A stretch of 24,055 nt of DNA from an uncultured Lachnospiraceae bacterium (GCA_910588965.1 CAJUSO010000051.1:1-24055); one strand, 5' to 3'. Shown: positions 7,016-14,170, numbered from the stretch's first letter. Translations and numbers: made by a program. Notes: a model not told the origin generated them from the sequence alone.

Positions 7016-7910
7016 AGCAAGAATGGATTCCTGCAATCCCGGTTGCCGTTGCCGCCTGTCCCAGGAAGGGGAAGGGGATGAAATAATGGATGGCATAAAA
7101 CCCTGCCATAAAAATCCCGGTCCCAATCACGTTGAAATACAAATGGATAAATGCCGCCCGTTTGGCATTGGTGCATCCTCCGATGGAGGATAAGAGGGCA
7201 GTGGCGCATGTCCCGATATTCTGCCCCATAATGATGGGCAGGATGGCGGAATAAGGGATTGCCCCTGTGGCGCATAAGGCCTGTAGGATGCCCACAGACG
7301 CCGAAGAGCTCTGTATAACGGCGGTAAGCACTGCTCCGGCTGCCATTCCCAGGATGGGGTTGGAGAAGGCCAGGAACAGGTTTGTGAAGGCCGGGATATC
7401 CTTCAAGGGTTCCATGGCGGCTCCCATGTTATCCATGCCTAGCATCAGGATGGCAAAGCCTAATAAAATCCCACCAGCGACCTTCTTTTTTTCTGACTTG
7501 CAGAATATCAGGAAGATAACCCCTGCCATTGCCAGGAGGGGGGAGAAGGCCTCTGGTTTTAGCATCCTTAGGAAGAAGTTGCTGCTTTCTATCCCAGAAA
7601 GGCTTAAAATCCAGGAGGTGGCGGTAGTCCCGATGTTTGCCCCTAGGATTACCCCTACGGCCTGTTGGAGCTGCATCACCCCGGCGTTGACAAAGCTGAC
7701 CACCATTACTGTGGTAGCAGAAGAAGACTGTATGGCCGCCGTCGCCCCTGCGCCCAGTAATACAGCTTTTAGGGGATGATCCGTCATTTTAGACAGGATG
7801 GATTCCATCCTCCCGCCGGCCGCCTGGGAGAGCCCATTGCCTAAAAGGTGCATCCCATAGAGGAAGAGCGCCAAGCCCCCCATCATATTCCAAATGCTGA
7901 AAATATCCAT
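6909..7910 (-). CDS. Na/Pi cotransporter (NptA/PNaS family), without PhoU tail
   Basis: A 333-residue membrane protein with two inverted repeats, each carrying the family motif QSSSA (residues 61-65 and 200-204) and GANIGTTATS / GQNIGTCATA. It imports phosphate with sodium. Bacterial members are often about 530-600 residues, with a cytosolic PhoU-like domain after the transport core; this one stops at SVPEKKAGQVACQ, where that domain would begin. The start is the ATG 7 bases after GGGAGG; the ATG two codons earlier lies only 1 base from the ribosome site. It converges with the kinase gene, overlapping it by 107 bases. Repeats typical of a PhoP box lie upstream (7957-7995), which supports induction at low phosphate. 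Confidence 0.92.
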   Translation of the reverse strand: MDIFSIWNMMGGLALFLYGMHLLGNGLSQAAGGRMESILSKMTDHPLKAVLLGAGATAAIQSSSATTVMVVSFVNAGVMQLQQAVGVILGANIGTTATSWILSLSGIESSNFFLRMLKPEAFSPLLAMAGVIFLIFCKSEKKKVAGGILLGFAILMLGMDNMGAAMEPLKDIPAFTNLFLAFSNPILGMAAGAVLTAVIQSSSASVGILQALCATGAIPYSAILPIIMGQNIGTCATALLSSIGGCTNAKRAAFIHLYFNVIGTGIFMAGFYAIHYFIPFPFLGQAATATGIAGIHSCFNLAATAVLLPFSHLLVRLASLSVPEKKAGQVACQ

Positions 7911-7932
7911 TTCCATTCCTCCCTTTCATTTT

Positions 7933-7947
7933 TATGGTATTACCATA
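7933..7947. promoter_or_regulatory. 15-bp palindrome in the Na/Pi transporter leader/promoter
   Basis: TATGGTA-T-TACCATA is a perfect inverted repeat with a one-base centre. It lies between the TTTACA repeats and the ribosome site, overlapping the likely -10 region of the minus-strand gene. It may be an operator or may only contain the -10 hexamer (TATGGT or TAATAC). Confidence 0.4.
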
Positions 7948-7956
7948 CCATGCCAT

Positions 7957-7995
7957 TGTAAAATCAAAAAGATTTCTATGTAAAGTGTATGTAAA
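7957..7995 (-). promoter_or_regulatory. PhoP-box-like TTTACA repeats
   Basis: On the minus strand TTTACA occurs at 7990-7995, 7979-7984 and 7957-7962. The spacings are 11 and 22 bases, so three of four slots on an 11-bp grid are filled. Bacillus PhoP binds TT(A/C/T)ACA repeats with this period, usually between about -20 and -60. With initiation near 7930-7935 these repeats fall in that range. The regulator encoded at 4923-5603 is the natural candidate to bind. Confidence 0.6.
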
Positions 7996-8078
7996 ATTTT
8001 GGGAAGCCTATGTTATGGCTTTTATTCGTGATTAATATGGTTGTTGTAAAAGCATGTATTGCCAAATAGGGGAGAATC

Positions 8079-8337
8079 CAGTAAAATGGTAGGGTGATTG
8101 AAGCAGTGAAATGGCAGTTGAGAGCGGTAAAGTGGTAGGGTAATTGAAAGCGGTAAAGTAGTAGGGTGATTAAAGCAGTAAAGTGGCATGGTGATTGGAA
8201 GCAGTGAAATGGCAGTTGAGAGCGGTAAAGTGGTAGGCCGATTGAAAGCAGTAAAGTGGCATAGTGATTGGAAGCAGTGAAATGGCAGGGTGATTGGAAG
8301 CAGTGAAATGGCAGGGTGATTGAAAGGGGCAGGCGGA
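8079..8337 (+). repeat. degenerate tandem array, 23-26-bp unit, about ten copies
   Basis: Units begin near 8095, 8118, 8141, 8167, 8192, 8216, 8239, 8265, 8291 and 8317, with a partial unit at 8079. The conserved core is AAGCAGTGAAATGGCA with A/G and C/T exchanges. The units at 8265 and 8291 are identical over 26 bases. The pair at 8095/8118 recurs almost exactly at 8192/8216, a higher-order repeat of about 46 bases, which points to duplication of blocks. The units are not spaced like CRISPR repeats and have no unique spacers. The array fills most of the gap between the Na/Pi transporter and the methyltransferase gene and ends 40 bases before the latter's start. Confidence 0.9.
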
Positions 8338-8357
8338 TGGTGAAGGAGATAGGGTTT

Positions 8358-8387
8358 ATGAGAACCGGGAGAATGATATGGGATTAG
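8358..8387 (+). CDS. possible nine-codon leader peptide overlapping the methyltransferase start
   Basis: A strong site AAGGAGA (8343-8349) is followed at a normal distance by an ATG that reads nine codons (MRTGRMIWD) and stops at TAG 8385-8387, just past the ATG of the downstream gene in another frame. The downstream gene has a weaker site, CGGGAG. This arrangement could couple or limit translation of the methyltransferase. With only nine codons it may also be chance. Confidence 0.25.
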   Translation: MRTGRMIWD

Positions 8388-9874
8388 GATTGTATGAACG
8401 TATAAAACAGGGAGAAGATGTAAGGAAACATTTAATCGCGCTGAAACAGGAATTGAAGGGGGAGGCAGCCAGGGAAGAGCTGCTTGGGGCATTGCAGGGG
8501 GATTACACGGTTTTTGGAAGCCTTTTGTCCCATGAAGACCCAAAGGTGCGCAAGAACGCCGCCCTGGTCCTGGGCAGGCTTGGGGGGGATGGGACGGCAG
8601 CCCTGCTCTATGGCGCTTACTGCCGGGAAGGGACTTTATTTGTAAAGAGCAGCTACCTCTTAGCCTTGGAAGGGCTGGATCTTGCATCCTGCCGGGAGGG
8701 GCTGGCGCGGCGGCTTGAGGAACTGGAGGCTTACCAGGCCAAGGACGAGGAAGAAAAGCATATCCGGGAAGAGGTGGCGGCCTTAAGGAAGCTCCTTCCG
8801 TCTGGGGAAGGCCATAAAAGGCATAGGTTCCAGGGATATGACGGGACATATGACCTATTGCTTACCACGGGCAAGCTTTATCCCAAGGTAACAGCGGAAC
8901 AGGTAAAAGGCGGGAAGGCTGTCCTCTTAAAGAGCGGGGTGCGGGTGGTTACCAGCCATATCAAGCCGGTACTGGCAATCCCCACTTACCGGGAATTGCT
9001 GTTTTTCCTAAATGTAAGGAAGGTGTCTGGGGCGGCGAAGGAGGCGGCGAAGGCCCTTGTGCAGTCAAACCTGCTGGAACTGCTGGAGAAAGCCCATCAG
9101 CCTGCCGGGCCGTTTTATTTCCGCCTAGGCGTAAAGAGCCGTATGCTTTTGGACCAGCGCAGCAAGTTTGCCAAGGAATGCGCCTTTGCCATAGAGCAGG
9201 AAAGCGGGCGCAGGCTTCGCAATTCCACGTCTGGCTATGAGCTGGAAATCCGTCTGGTGGAGGCCAGCGATGGGATGTTCCTCCCATTCGTTAAGCTGTT
9301 TACCTTTACGGAACACCGTTTTGCCTATCGGAAATGCACAATTGCCGCCTCCATCAAGCCGGAGCAGGCTGCGCTGGCGGCCAGGCTTTCCAGGCCTTAT
9401 ATGAAGGAGGGCGCCCAGGTGCTGGATCCGTTCTGCGGCGTAGGCACCATGCTGATTGAGCGGGACAGGCTATGCCCTGCGGGGTATCTGTATGGGCTTG
9501 ACATATTTGGGCCGGCCATTGACGGGGCAAAAGAAAATGCCCGGCTTGCGGGGAAGGGGATATACTATATCCACCGTGATTTTTTCACCTTCCAGCATGA
9601 TTACCTGTTTGATGAGATTATTACCAACATGCCTGGCCGGGGGCAGGGGGGAAGGGGCAAAGAAGGGCAGGATTTGCTTTACAGCCGCTTTTTTGAGAAG
9701 GCAGGCAGCCTGCTCAAGGGGAAAGGGAAGGTTATTATGTATTCCGATGAGAAGAATTTTGTAAAGAAGCAGCTTCGGATCCGGCCGGAGTTTACGTTGC
9801 TCCAGGAATACGCTATGGATGAAAAGGGGATTTACCATTTGTTTATTATAGAGAAAAAGGAGCATACACCATGA
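8378..9874 (+). CDS. HEAT-repeat / TRM11-like SAM-dependent methyltransferase
   Basis: A 498-residue protein. Residues about 1-150 are helical with HEAT-like repeats (DPKVRKNAALVLGRLG). A middle region (about 150-330) probably holds the RNA-binding part. The C-terminal half is a methyltransferase with motif I VLDPFCGVGTMLIERD and motif IV TNMPGRGQGG. TRM11/UPF0020 enzymes methylate guanine N2 in tRNA and usually have (D/N)PPYG at motif IV; here it is NMPGR. A tRNA substrate is inferred. The stop overlaps the lysA start by 4 bases (ATGA), so the two are translationally coupled although their known functions are unrelated. Confidence 0.85.
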   Translation: MGLGLYERIKQGEDVRKHLIALKQELKGEAAREELLGALQGDYTVFGSLLSHEDPKVRKNAALVLGRLGGDGTAALLYGAYCREGTLFVKSSYLLALEGLDLASCREGLARRLEELEAYQAKDEEEKHIREEVAALRKLLPSGEGHKRHRFQGYDGTYDLLLTTGKLYPKVTAEQVKGGKAVLLKSGVRVVTSHIKPVLAIPTYRELLFFLNVRKVSGAAKEAAKALVQSNLLELLEKAHQPAGPFYFRLGVKSRMLLDQRSKFAKECAFAIEQESGRRLRNSTSGYELEIRLVEASDGMFLPFVKLFTFTEHRFAYRKCTIAASIKPEQAALAARLSRPYMKEGAQVLDPFCGVGTMLIERDRLCPAGYLYGLDIFGPAIDGAKENARLAGKGIYYIHRDFFTFQHDYLFDEIITNMPGRGQGGRGKEGQDLLYSRFFEKAGSLLKGKGKVIMYSDEKNFVKKQLRIRPEFTLLQEYAMDEKGIYHLFIIEKKEHTP

Positions 9875-11142
9875 GGAAAGAACCGTTTGTAACGAATGAG
9901 CAATTAAAGGAGATGGTGAAGGAATACCCGACGCCTTTCCATTTATATGATGAGAAGGGAATCCGTGCCAATGCCAGGGCATTGAAGGAGGCCTTTTCCT
10001 GGAATCAGGGTTTCAAGGAGTATTTTGCGGTAAAGGCAACGCCGAACCCTTTCCTTCTGAAGATTTTCCAGGAAGAGGGCATTGGCTGCGACGCTTCCTC
10101 CCTGACAGAACTGATGCTGGCAGACGCGCTGCATTTTGACGGGAAGGACGTTATGTTTTCCTCGAATGCCACGCCAGCGGAAGAATTCCAGTATGCCCAT
10201 GAGATGGGGGCAATCATCAACCTGGATGATTTTACCCATATTAATTTCCTGGAACAGGCCATTGGGGAGATCCCAGAGACTATCAGCTGCCGCTATAACC
10301 CAGGAGGCGTGTTCCAGATTAGCAACAGCATTATGGACAACCCAGGGGATGCCAAATATGGGTTTACAGAAGGGCAGATGTTTGAGGGGTTCCGCCTCCT
10401 GCAGGAAAAAGGCGCAAAGCATTTCGGCATCCATGCATTCTTGGCAAGCAATACGGTGACCAATGAATATTACCCTGTTTTAGCAAAGGAGTTGTTTGGG
10501 CTGGCAGCCAGGCTGAAAGAGGAGACCGGGGCGGATATCCGTTTCATCAACTTATCTGGCGGGATTGGGATCCCGTACCATCCGGATCAGGAGCCAAATG
10601 ACATCTATGCAATCGGCGAAGGCGTCAGGAAGGTGTATGAGGAAGTGCTGGTCCCGGCAGGTATGGGGGATGTGGCAGTTTACACGGAGCTGGGGCGGTA
10701 TATGACAGGCCCCTTCGGGTGCCTGGTGACCAGGGCAATCCATGAAAAGCATACCCACAAGGAGTATATTGGCTGCGACGCATGTGCCGTCAACCTGATG
10801 CGGCCAGCCATGTATGGGGCATACCACCATATTACGGTGATGGGGAAAGACAACAGCGTATGCAGCCATAAGTATGACATTACGGGTTCCCTTTGTGAGA
10901 ATAATGATAAATTCGCCGTTGACCGTATGCTGCCTAAGATTGACATAGGGGATCTGCTGGTCATCCACGATACAGGGGCGCATGGGTTTTCCATGGGCTA
11001 TAATTACAATGGGAAATTAAAGTCTGCGGAAGTGCTGCTGAAAGAAGATGGGAGCACGCAGCTTATCCGCCGGGCAGAGACGCCGGAGGATTATTTTGCC
11101 ACCTTCGACTGTTTTGATATCCTGAAAGACAGGAAGAAGTAA
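9871..11142 (+). CDS. lysA: diaminopimelate decarboxylase-like PLP enzyme, divergent type
   Basis: A 423-residue fold-type III (alanine-racemase-like) decarboxylase. PLP would bind Lys55 in YFAVKATPNP; the phosphate-binding glycines are in NLSGGIGIPY; YTELGRYMTG replaces the usual EPGR-type loop; and GSLCENNDKF stands where the canonical enzyme has CESGD. LysA decarboxylates meso-diaminopimelate to lysine, the last step of that pathway. The deviations from the canonical motifs mean that another D-amino-acid substrate of this fold cannot be excluded. It is translationally coupled to the methyltransferase gene upstream; a small hypothetical gene follows 9 bases after its stop. Confidence 0.85.
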   Translation: MRKEPFVTNEQLKEMVKEYPTPFHLYDEKGIRANARALKEAFSWNQGFKEYFAVKATPNPFLLKIFQEEGIGCDASSLTELMLADALHFDGKDVMFSSNATPAEEFQYAHEMGAIINLDDFTHINFLEQAIGEIPETISCRYNPGGVFQISNSIMDNPGDAKYGFTEGQMFEGFRLLQEKGAKHFGIHAFLASNTVTNEYYPVLAKELFGLAARLKEETGADIRFINLSGGIGIPYHPDQEPNDIYAIGEGVRKVYEEVLVPAGMGDVAVYTELGRYMTGPFGCLVTRAIHEKHTHKEYIGCDACAVNLMRPAMYGAYHHITVMGKDNSVCSHKYDITGSLCENNDKFAVDRMLPKIDIGDLLVIHDTGAHGFSMGYNYNGKLKSAEVLLKEDGSTQLIRRAETPEDYFATFDCFDILKDRKK

Positions 11143-11151
11143 GGGCGCGTT

Positions 11152-11448
11152 ATGATAGAAAGAAAGGATGTCTTGTCCCTTCCTTATCTGAAAAAGGCGG
11201 ATTTTTCCGGGAGTTATGAAGGGCTGCGGTTCCGGTTCCGCAAGGCGGAGAACGGGGAAGGGGGGCAGCCTGCGCTGGAGGTAGCGGCGTGGGAAGGACC
11301 TTATTGCTATGACGTGACGCCGGAAGGGAAAAAACAGAGGACGGAAGTAAGTTTTTCCGAGGAGGGGATTGTACAGGGGATCGCATGGCTCAATGGGATT
11401 TGGGAAGCGGAGCCAGAGCGCTGGAAGGCGGCAAAGGGAGCATGGTAA
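11152..11448 (+). CDS. small conserved-looking hypothetical protein
   Basis: A 98-residue, soluble, acidic protein with many aromatic residues (Trp, Tyr, Phe). I do not recognise a domain. It starts MIERKDVLSLPYLKKADFSG and ends near WLNGIWEAEPERW, with no Cys pair, signal or membrane segment. It lies 9 bases after lysA behind an AGGAAG-AAG-AAGG-rich stretch, so it is probably the last gene of that operon. A convergent gene and a large hairpin follow. Confidence 0.7.
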   Translation: MIERKDVLSLPYLKKADFSGSYEGLRFRFRKAENGEGGQPALEVAAWEGPYCYDVTPEGKKQRTEVSFSEEGIVQGIAWLNGIWEAEPERWKAAKGAW

Positions 11449-11489
11449 GGGAAGCTTCCTGGCCCATAAGTTTGCGGATGGATGCGCCA

Positions 11490-11535
11490 AGCCCAGCCAT
11501 CCCTGCGGCATTTAGCGCCGGGGGAGGGCTGGGCT
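11490..11535. terminator. large hairpin between convergent genes
   Basis: AGCCCAGCC (11490-11498) pairs with GGCTGGGCT (11527-11535); inside are a TCCC/GGGA pairing and a CGGC/GCCG pairing with a short loop. The stem is GC-rich but no T run follows on either strand. Its place between the ends of two convergent operons suggests a bidirectional transcription block. Confidence 0.5.
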
Positions 11536-11555
11536 GCGCCATTTATAAGGAGTGC

Positions 11556-12938
11556 TTAATATTCCTTCCTGCAGGCAGCCATTGCGGCGTCGTATACCTT
11601 CCCAAAGGGAACCTTGCACTGCTTGGCAGCGGCGGCCACATCTTCGTACTCAGGCTTGCATTTGCTCAGCCCATAGCCCGTACTGATTTTTACGGTGATT
11701 TCCCCATAAACGGTGCGGACCTTGCGGAATTGGGCGTCTAAAGCCCTACGGTAGCAGGGCTGGATCCGGATGCCGCGGGTAGAGGTGTGGGTCAGGATTA
11801 GGCGGCTGAAGCGGCTCTCTTCCTCCAGGTTGCACAGGCAGGTCAGAAGAAGCCCCGGGCGGTTTTTCTTCATATAGACCGGCGTGGTGAATACATCCAA
11901 TGCGCCTGCGTCCAAAAGGAGGCCTAAGGCGTAGGAAACAGCCTCTGGCGACATGTCGTCCAGGTTACAGGAAAGCTCCAGGATTTGGTCTAGGCTGTGG
12001 AACTGTTCCGTGTAGAAATCTGGGCGCGTCTCCCCCTCTGGGAGTTCTGCCGGGGCTTGGGGGGCATAGGAGCCAGGAAGCTGCCTGGGGGAGGGTACGG
12101 GAAGGATGCTCATGGTGCCCCAGAATGCCCGCAGGCAGTTGGCAGCCGGGAAGTCCTTCGAGCCCATGCCGTAGCCGGTCTTTTCTACTGCCATCGGCGG
12201 CATGGCTATGAATTGGCTGGCAAAATGCTTTAGCAGTGCAGCGCCGGTAGGGGTGCAGAGCTCCCCTTCGATGGAGCCGCCATAAATGGGCACATCCCGC
12301 AGGATATCTGCCGTGGCCGGCGCAGGTACTGGGAGCGTCCCATGGGCGCACCGGACCGTGCCGCTTCCCACATGGATGGGGGAGGCAATAACCTGTTCCG
12401 GGGAAAGGGTTTCTAACAGCAGGCAGCAGCCGACCACATCCATCAGGGCGTCCAGCGTACCGACCTCATGGAAATGGATTTGGGAGATGTCCGTATGGTG
12501 GGCATTGCTCTCGGCTGTGCCGATTAAGGTGTAGACAGCCTTAGCGTGGCTTTTCGCTGCAGCAGAGATAGGCAGGCTGTCAATCTGTGCTAACATTTCC
12601 GGATAGGATACATGGAGCGGATGGTGGTGCACGGCATGTCCATGGGGACCATGGGATTCCTGTCCATGCTGGCCGCTATGCCCATGGCCTTTTTCCTGCG
12701 CATGATGGGTGCTTCCAGCGCCTTCCTCCGTCTGCCCCAGGATAACGATGTCCATCTTCGTGCCCCAGATGCCGCATTTCTCAGAAGGGACGGGGCTGAG
12801 CATGATTTTCTCCGGGAAAAGCCCGTTCATGGTTTCCAGGAATGACCGCTGTTCCGATTCGGCCAACAGTTCAAAGAGGGCGCCCATCAGCATATCTCCG
12901 GCAGCGCCCATGTTGCATTCAATAAAAAGTGTCTTCAT
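11556..12938 (-). CDS. larC: nickel-pincer cofactor biosynthesis protein LarC (nickel insertase)
   Basis: A 460-residue protein. The N-terminus MKTLFIECNMGAAGDMLMGAL and the block IHFHEVGTLDALMDVVG are typical of LarC. LarC uses CTP to insert nickel into the dithiolated nicotinic-acid precursor, finishing the nickel-pincer cofactor of lactate racemase LarA. A histidine-rich insert (about residues 78-109) could store or deliver nickel. In Lactobacillus plantarum the protein is made from two frames by programmed frameshifting; here the reading frame is continuous. The ATG overlaps the stop of larB by 4 bases (ATGA), so the two are coupled. larA and larE are not in the window. Confidence 0.95.
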   Translation of the reverse strand: MKTLFIECNMGAAGDMLMGALFELLAESEQRSFLETMNGLFPEKIMLSPVPSEKCGIWGTKMDIVILGQTEEGAGSTHHAQEKGHGHSGQHGQESHGPHGHAVHHHPLHVSYPEMLAQIDSLPISAAAKSHAKAVYTLIGTAESNAHHTDISQIHFHEVGTLDALMDVVGCCLLLETLSPEQVIASPIHVGSGTVRCAHGTLPVPAPATADILRDVPIYGGSIEGELCTPTGAALLKHFASQFIAMPPMAVEKTGYGMGSKDFPAANCLRAFWGTMSILPVPSPRQLPGSYAPQAPAELPEGETRPDFYTEQFHSLDQILELSCNLDDMSPEAVSYALGLLLDAGALDVFTTPVYMKKNRPGLLLTCLCNLEEESRFSRLILTHTSTRGIRIQPCYRRALDAQFRKVRTVYGEITVKISTGYGLSKCKPEYEDVAAAAKQCKVPFGKVYDAAMAACRKEY

Positions 12939-13696
12939 GTCTCATTACCTCCTATATGATTGATCATGCTGGCCAGGTAGCCAGCGCCAAAGCCATTGTC
13001 AATGTTTACCACGCTTACGCCGCTGGCGCAGGAATTCAGCATGGAAAGCAGGGCGGACAGCCCATGGAAATTCGCGCCGTAGCCGATACTGGTGGGGACG
13101 GCAATCACCGGGCAGCTGCACAGCCCGCCAATCACGCTTGCCAAGGCGCCTTCCATCCCAGCTACGGCGACGATAACGGTTGCCTTCGCAATGCTGTCCA
13201 CATGTGCCAGGAGCCGGTGGATGCCTGCCACCCCCACATCATAGAGCCGTTCTGTGCGGTTGCCAAGCACTTCAGCCGTAAGGGCGGCTTCCTCTGCCAC
13301 AGGGATATCGCTGGTCCCCCCGGTGGCTACCACGATAGTGCCGGAAGCAGAATAAAAGTTCCTGCGGTTTACAATCCCAATCTGGGATACCTTATCATAG
13401 GTGAGGGAGAAGCGTCCAGCCAGATAGGCTGCGGATTCCTCAGAAAGCCGGGTAATCAGAATGTTTTCCGGGCAGTGGCTCAGCAGGGAATGGAGGATGC
13501 CTTCCATCTGCCCTGCTGTCTTCCCCGCCCCGTAAATCACTTCCGGCGTTCCCTGCCGGATGGCCCGGTGGTGGTCAATTTTGGCATAGCCCAAATCCTC
13601 AAAGGGGCTGATTTTCAATTGCTCATATGCAGCGTGGATGTCAAGGGAGCCATCCTGTACCTGCTGCAGGACAGATAACATATGTTGCGATTCCAT
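12935..13696 (-). CDS. larB: LarB, NaAD carboxylase/hydrolase for nickel-pincer cofactor
   Basis: A 253-residue protein. The start is the ATG 5 bases after GGGAGG; a longer reading frame upstream crosses the promoter and is not used. The C-terminal half resembles PurE (AIR carboxylase), with VPTSIGYGANFHG and the conserved NSCASGVSVVNIDNGFGAG, in which Cys223 is the likely catalytic cysteine. LarB carboxylates the pyridinium ring of nicotinic acid adenine dinucleotide and releases AMP, the first step to the nickel-pincer nucleotide. LarE would add the sulfurs and LarC the nickel. Confidence 0.95.
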   Translation of the reverse strand: MESQHMLSVLQQVQDGSLDIHAAYEQLKISPFEDLGYAKIDHHRAIRQGTPEVIYGAGKTAGQMEGILHSLLSHCPENILITRLSEESAAYLAGRFSLTYDKVSQIGIVNRRNFYSASGTIVVATGGTSDIPVAEEAALTAEVLGNRTERLYDVGVAGIHRLLAHVDSIAKATVIVAVAGMEGALASVIGGLCSCPVIAVPTSIGYGANFHGLSALLSMLNSCASGVSVVNIDNGFGAGYLASMINHIGGNET

Positions 13697-13768
13697 AGAT
13701 ACCTCCCATTTTTCCAGAAACTTTGGTTTCTTTTTAGAAATTTTACATATAATAAGTGCATTATGATT

Positions 13769-13797
13769 ATTATAAAAGTTTATTGCCGAATAGTCAA
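13769..13797 (-). promoter_or_regulatory. larBC promoter
   Basis: On the minus strand TTGACT (13792-13797), 17-base spacer, TATAAT (13769-13774). The leader to larB is about 65 bases and contains a small hairpin (AGAAAC/GTTTCT, near 13722-13737). I see no clear metal-repressor palindrome. Confidence 0.75.
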
Positions 13798-13842
13798 GGA
13801 TTTGGAGAAACAGCTGCTTGTAAGGCAAGGGAGGGTAATTAT

Positions 13843-14070
13843 ATGAATGAAAAATATATTAAATTGTCTGATACAGAAGAAGTGTGTGATTTTGTCCGCG
13901 CTGCCGGCAGGTGCGATTTTGATATCGATATTTCCAACCAGTACGCCGTCATTGACGCAAAATCTATCCTGGGGGTAATGGCCCTGGGTATGGGCCAGCC
14001 GCTGGCTGTAACGTACGGCGGCAAGAACCGGGGGTTTGAGCATGTGCTGAGCAAATACACGGTGGTATGA
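13843..14070 (+). CDS. HPr-like protein lacking His15 but keeping the Ser46 region (Crh-like)
   Basis: A 75-residue protein, started at the ATG after GGGAGGG; codons upstream have no ribosome site. It aligns without gaps to HPr over the central part: DAKSILGVMALGMGQ matches the HPr segment NLKSIMGVMSLGI, so Ser41 stands at the position of the regulatory Ser46. Counting back, Asp10 falls at the place of the phosphorylated His15, and the GIHARPA motif is gone. It therefore cannot carry PTS phosphate like HPr. Crh of Bacillus has the same pattern and acts with CcpA in catabolite repression. Such a role is inferred; the low similarity of the N-terminal third leaves other roles open. A terminator follows. 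Confidence 0.8.
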   Translation: MNEKYIKLSDTEEVCDFVRAAGRCDFDIDISNQYAVIDAKSILGVMALGMGQPLAVTYGGKNRGFEHVLSKYTVV

Positions 14071-14093
14071 AAGGCTTTTCCTGAATTACCAAG

Positions 14094-14139
14094 AACAGGG
14101 AAGGGCAGGGCGTTTGGCTTTGCCGCTGTCCCTGTTTTT
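14094..14139 (+). terminator. terminator after the HPr-like gene
   Basis: AACAGGGA (14094-14101) pairs with TCCCTGTT (14129-14136), with further pairing inside (CAGGGC with GCCGCTG), and a five-T run ends the stem at 14135-14139. Confidence 0.85.
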
Positions 14140-14141
14140 GC

Positions 14142-14170
14142 TTGTAAACGATGCCGGAATCCTGTATACT
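14142..14170 (+). promoter_or_regulatory. promoter of the GntR-family regulator gene
   Basis: TTGTAA (14142-14147), 17-base spacer, TATACT (14165-14170). It begins directly behind the preceding terminator and gives a leader of about 35 bases. Confidence 0.7.

Noticed and set aside
7267..7779. Plus-strand frame of 170 codons opposite the Na/Pi transporter
   Set aside because: The minus-strand transporter has two QSSSA motifs and a clear ribosome site; the plus frame has no support.
8079..8337. CRISPR array
   Set aside because: Units are contiguous and degenerate with no unique spacers, and there are no cas genes nearby.
8022..8849. Minus-strand frame of 275 codons with Pro/Leu/His-rich repeats across the tandem array
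   Set aside because: It is produced by the 23-26-bp array, whose unit is not a fixed multiple of three, and it runs opposite a well-supported methyltransferase gene.
12929..13678. Plus-strand frame of 249 codons opposite larB
   Set aside because: LarB is unmistakable on the minus strand, with promoter and ribosome site; the plus frame is a shadow.
13697..13828. 44-residue N-terminal extension of LarB
   Set aside because: It would begin upstream of the larB promoter; the ATG at 13696 has GGGAGG at the right distance.
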